This document shows, one piece after another, positions 63,750 to 64,000 of a stretch of 64,000 nt of DNA. The notes below the pieces were generated by a model. It was given only the letters and a program-made list of their open reading frames with translations, had not been told where the DNA came from and searched no databases. Where the stretch lies: NCBI GenBank assembly GCA_026168455.1, contig CM047425.1, positions 87,299,580 to 87,363,579 of the forward strand, written 5' to 3'. Both the position numbers and the translations under genes were made by a program. Positions within the stretch are counted from its first letter, which is position 1; every line of letters starts with the position of its first letter. This DNA is from Theocolax elegans (Eukaryota > Arthropoda > Insecta > Hymenoptera > Cerocephalidae).

Positions 63750-64000
63750 TTTGTCTGACTTGGTTCTGCAACTCCTTCCTGATTCTCCGTAACTTGTTAA
63801 ATGCCCACCCTTCCTTTCCTGCTTTCCTTCTCTCCTTCTCTCCGTCTCTCGTCTCTCGTCTCTTTATCCGTTCCTCTTTATCCCTCTTTCCGGGGCAGCC
63901 CGCAAGTGCCACGTTCACTCGTCGGAGTCCCTTTAGACGCGACTTTAATAACGCAAGCACGTACGGACCGACCATATCCCCCTACATCCTGACCCTTTCG
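63750..64000. other. Pyrimidine-rich, GC-richer sequence at the window edge
   Basis: A CT-rich tract (about 63,800-63,900) with TCTC repeats leads into CpG-richer sequence that runs out of the window. It could be the start of another regulatory island. No exon can be called. Confidence 0.3.

Larger units (their letters stand above)
54426..64000 (-). other. Probable large 5' intron of timeout
   Basis: The first timeout exon in the window starts mid-codon at 54425, so the gene continues to higher coordinates. I found no further convincing timeout exon up to 64,000; short exons could be missed. The stretch holds the foldback element, palindromes, microsatellites and GC blocks listed separately. 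Outside those (57,620-59,200, 59,600-61,900 and 62,500-63,750) it is AT-rich with nothing recognisable. The T- and A-rich text at 58,380-58,870 has the look of a decayed repeat but could not be paired. Confidence 0.55.

Noticed and set aside
1..64000. CRISPR arrays, bacterial operons or riboswitches
   Set aside because: Intron-exon structure, splice signals and gene content show nuclear insect DNA. No direct-repeat/spacer pattern of CRISPR type was seen.

Overview
The window looks like nuclear DNA from an insect, most likely an aculeate hymenopteran (bee, wasp or ant). The support is an intron-rich gene structure with GT-AG splice sites, a very AT-rich background broken by short GC/CpG-rich islands, several microsatellites, and three genes that read as insect orthologues. 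Order-level placement is inference. Species cannot be decided from the sequence.

Region 1 (1.4-20.1 kb, + strand) is one large cadherin gene, recognised as a Cadherin-86C type protein. I could join 21 coding exons with consistent phases and no internal stop, giving 3,094 residues: signal peptide, about six cadherin repeats, a membrane-adjacent domain, one membrane helix, and a cytoplasmic tail of roughly 2,170 residues. Most of that tail comes from one 4.2-kb exon. Inside it lies a 199-residue array of 18 hendecad (11-residue) amphipathic repeats, similar in style to LEA or apolipoprotein helices. This is the most striking protein feature in the window.

Region 2 (20.1-37.9 kb) is a gene desert. 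It is AT-rich and holds several isolated GC islands, some preceded by a good TATA box (near 24.03, 29.78 and 34.97 kb), plus a dense microsatellite cluster at 29.2-29.5 kb. I found no convincing protein-coding exon in it.

Region 3 (36.9-43.7 kb) contains a small intronless-CDS gene for the TSR2 ribosome-biogenesis escort protein (+ strand), a candidate short DNA transposon with terminal inverted repeats (39.7-40.6 kb), and another TATA-headed GC island (41.9-42.3 kb).

Region 4 (43.8-54.4 kb, - strand) is the 3' two-thirds of timeout (timeless-2, the TIMELESS orthologue of the replication-fork protection complex): 14 exons encoding 787 C-terminal residues. The N-terminal TIMELESS domain must lie beyond 54.4 kb and probably outside the window. 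Its tail carries a tandem pentapeptide array with 12 SQ dipeptides, an extreme SQ/TQ cluster, followed by repeated basic-hydrophobic-acidic modules.

Region 5 (54.4-64.0 kb) is probably a large 5' intron of timeout. It holds a 1.17-kb, nearly perfect foldback element (two about 555-bp arms, 63-bp spacer), a pair of 16-bp palindromes, microsatellites and further GC-rich blocks. The three genes act in unrelated places (cell surface, ribosome assembly, replication fork); nothing here links them functionally.
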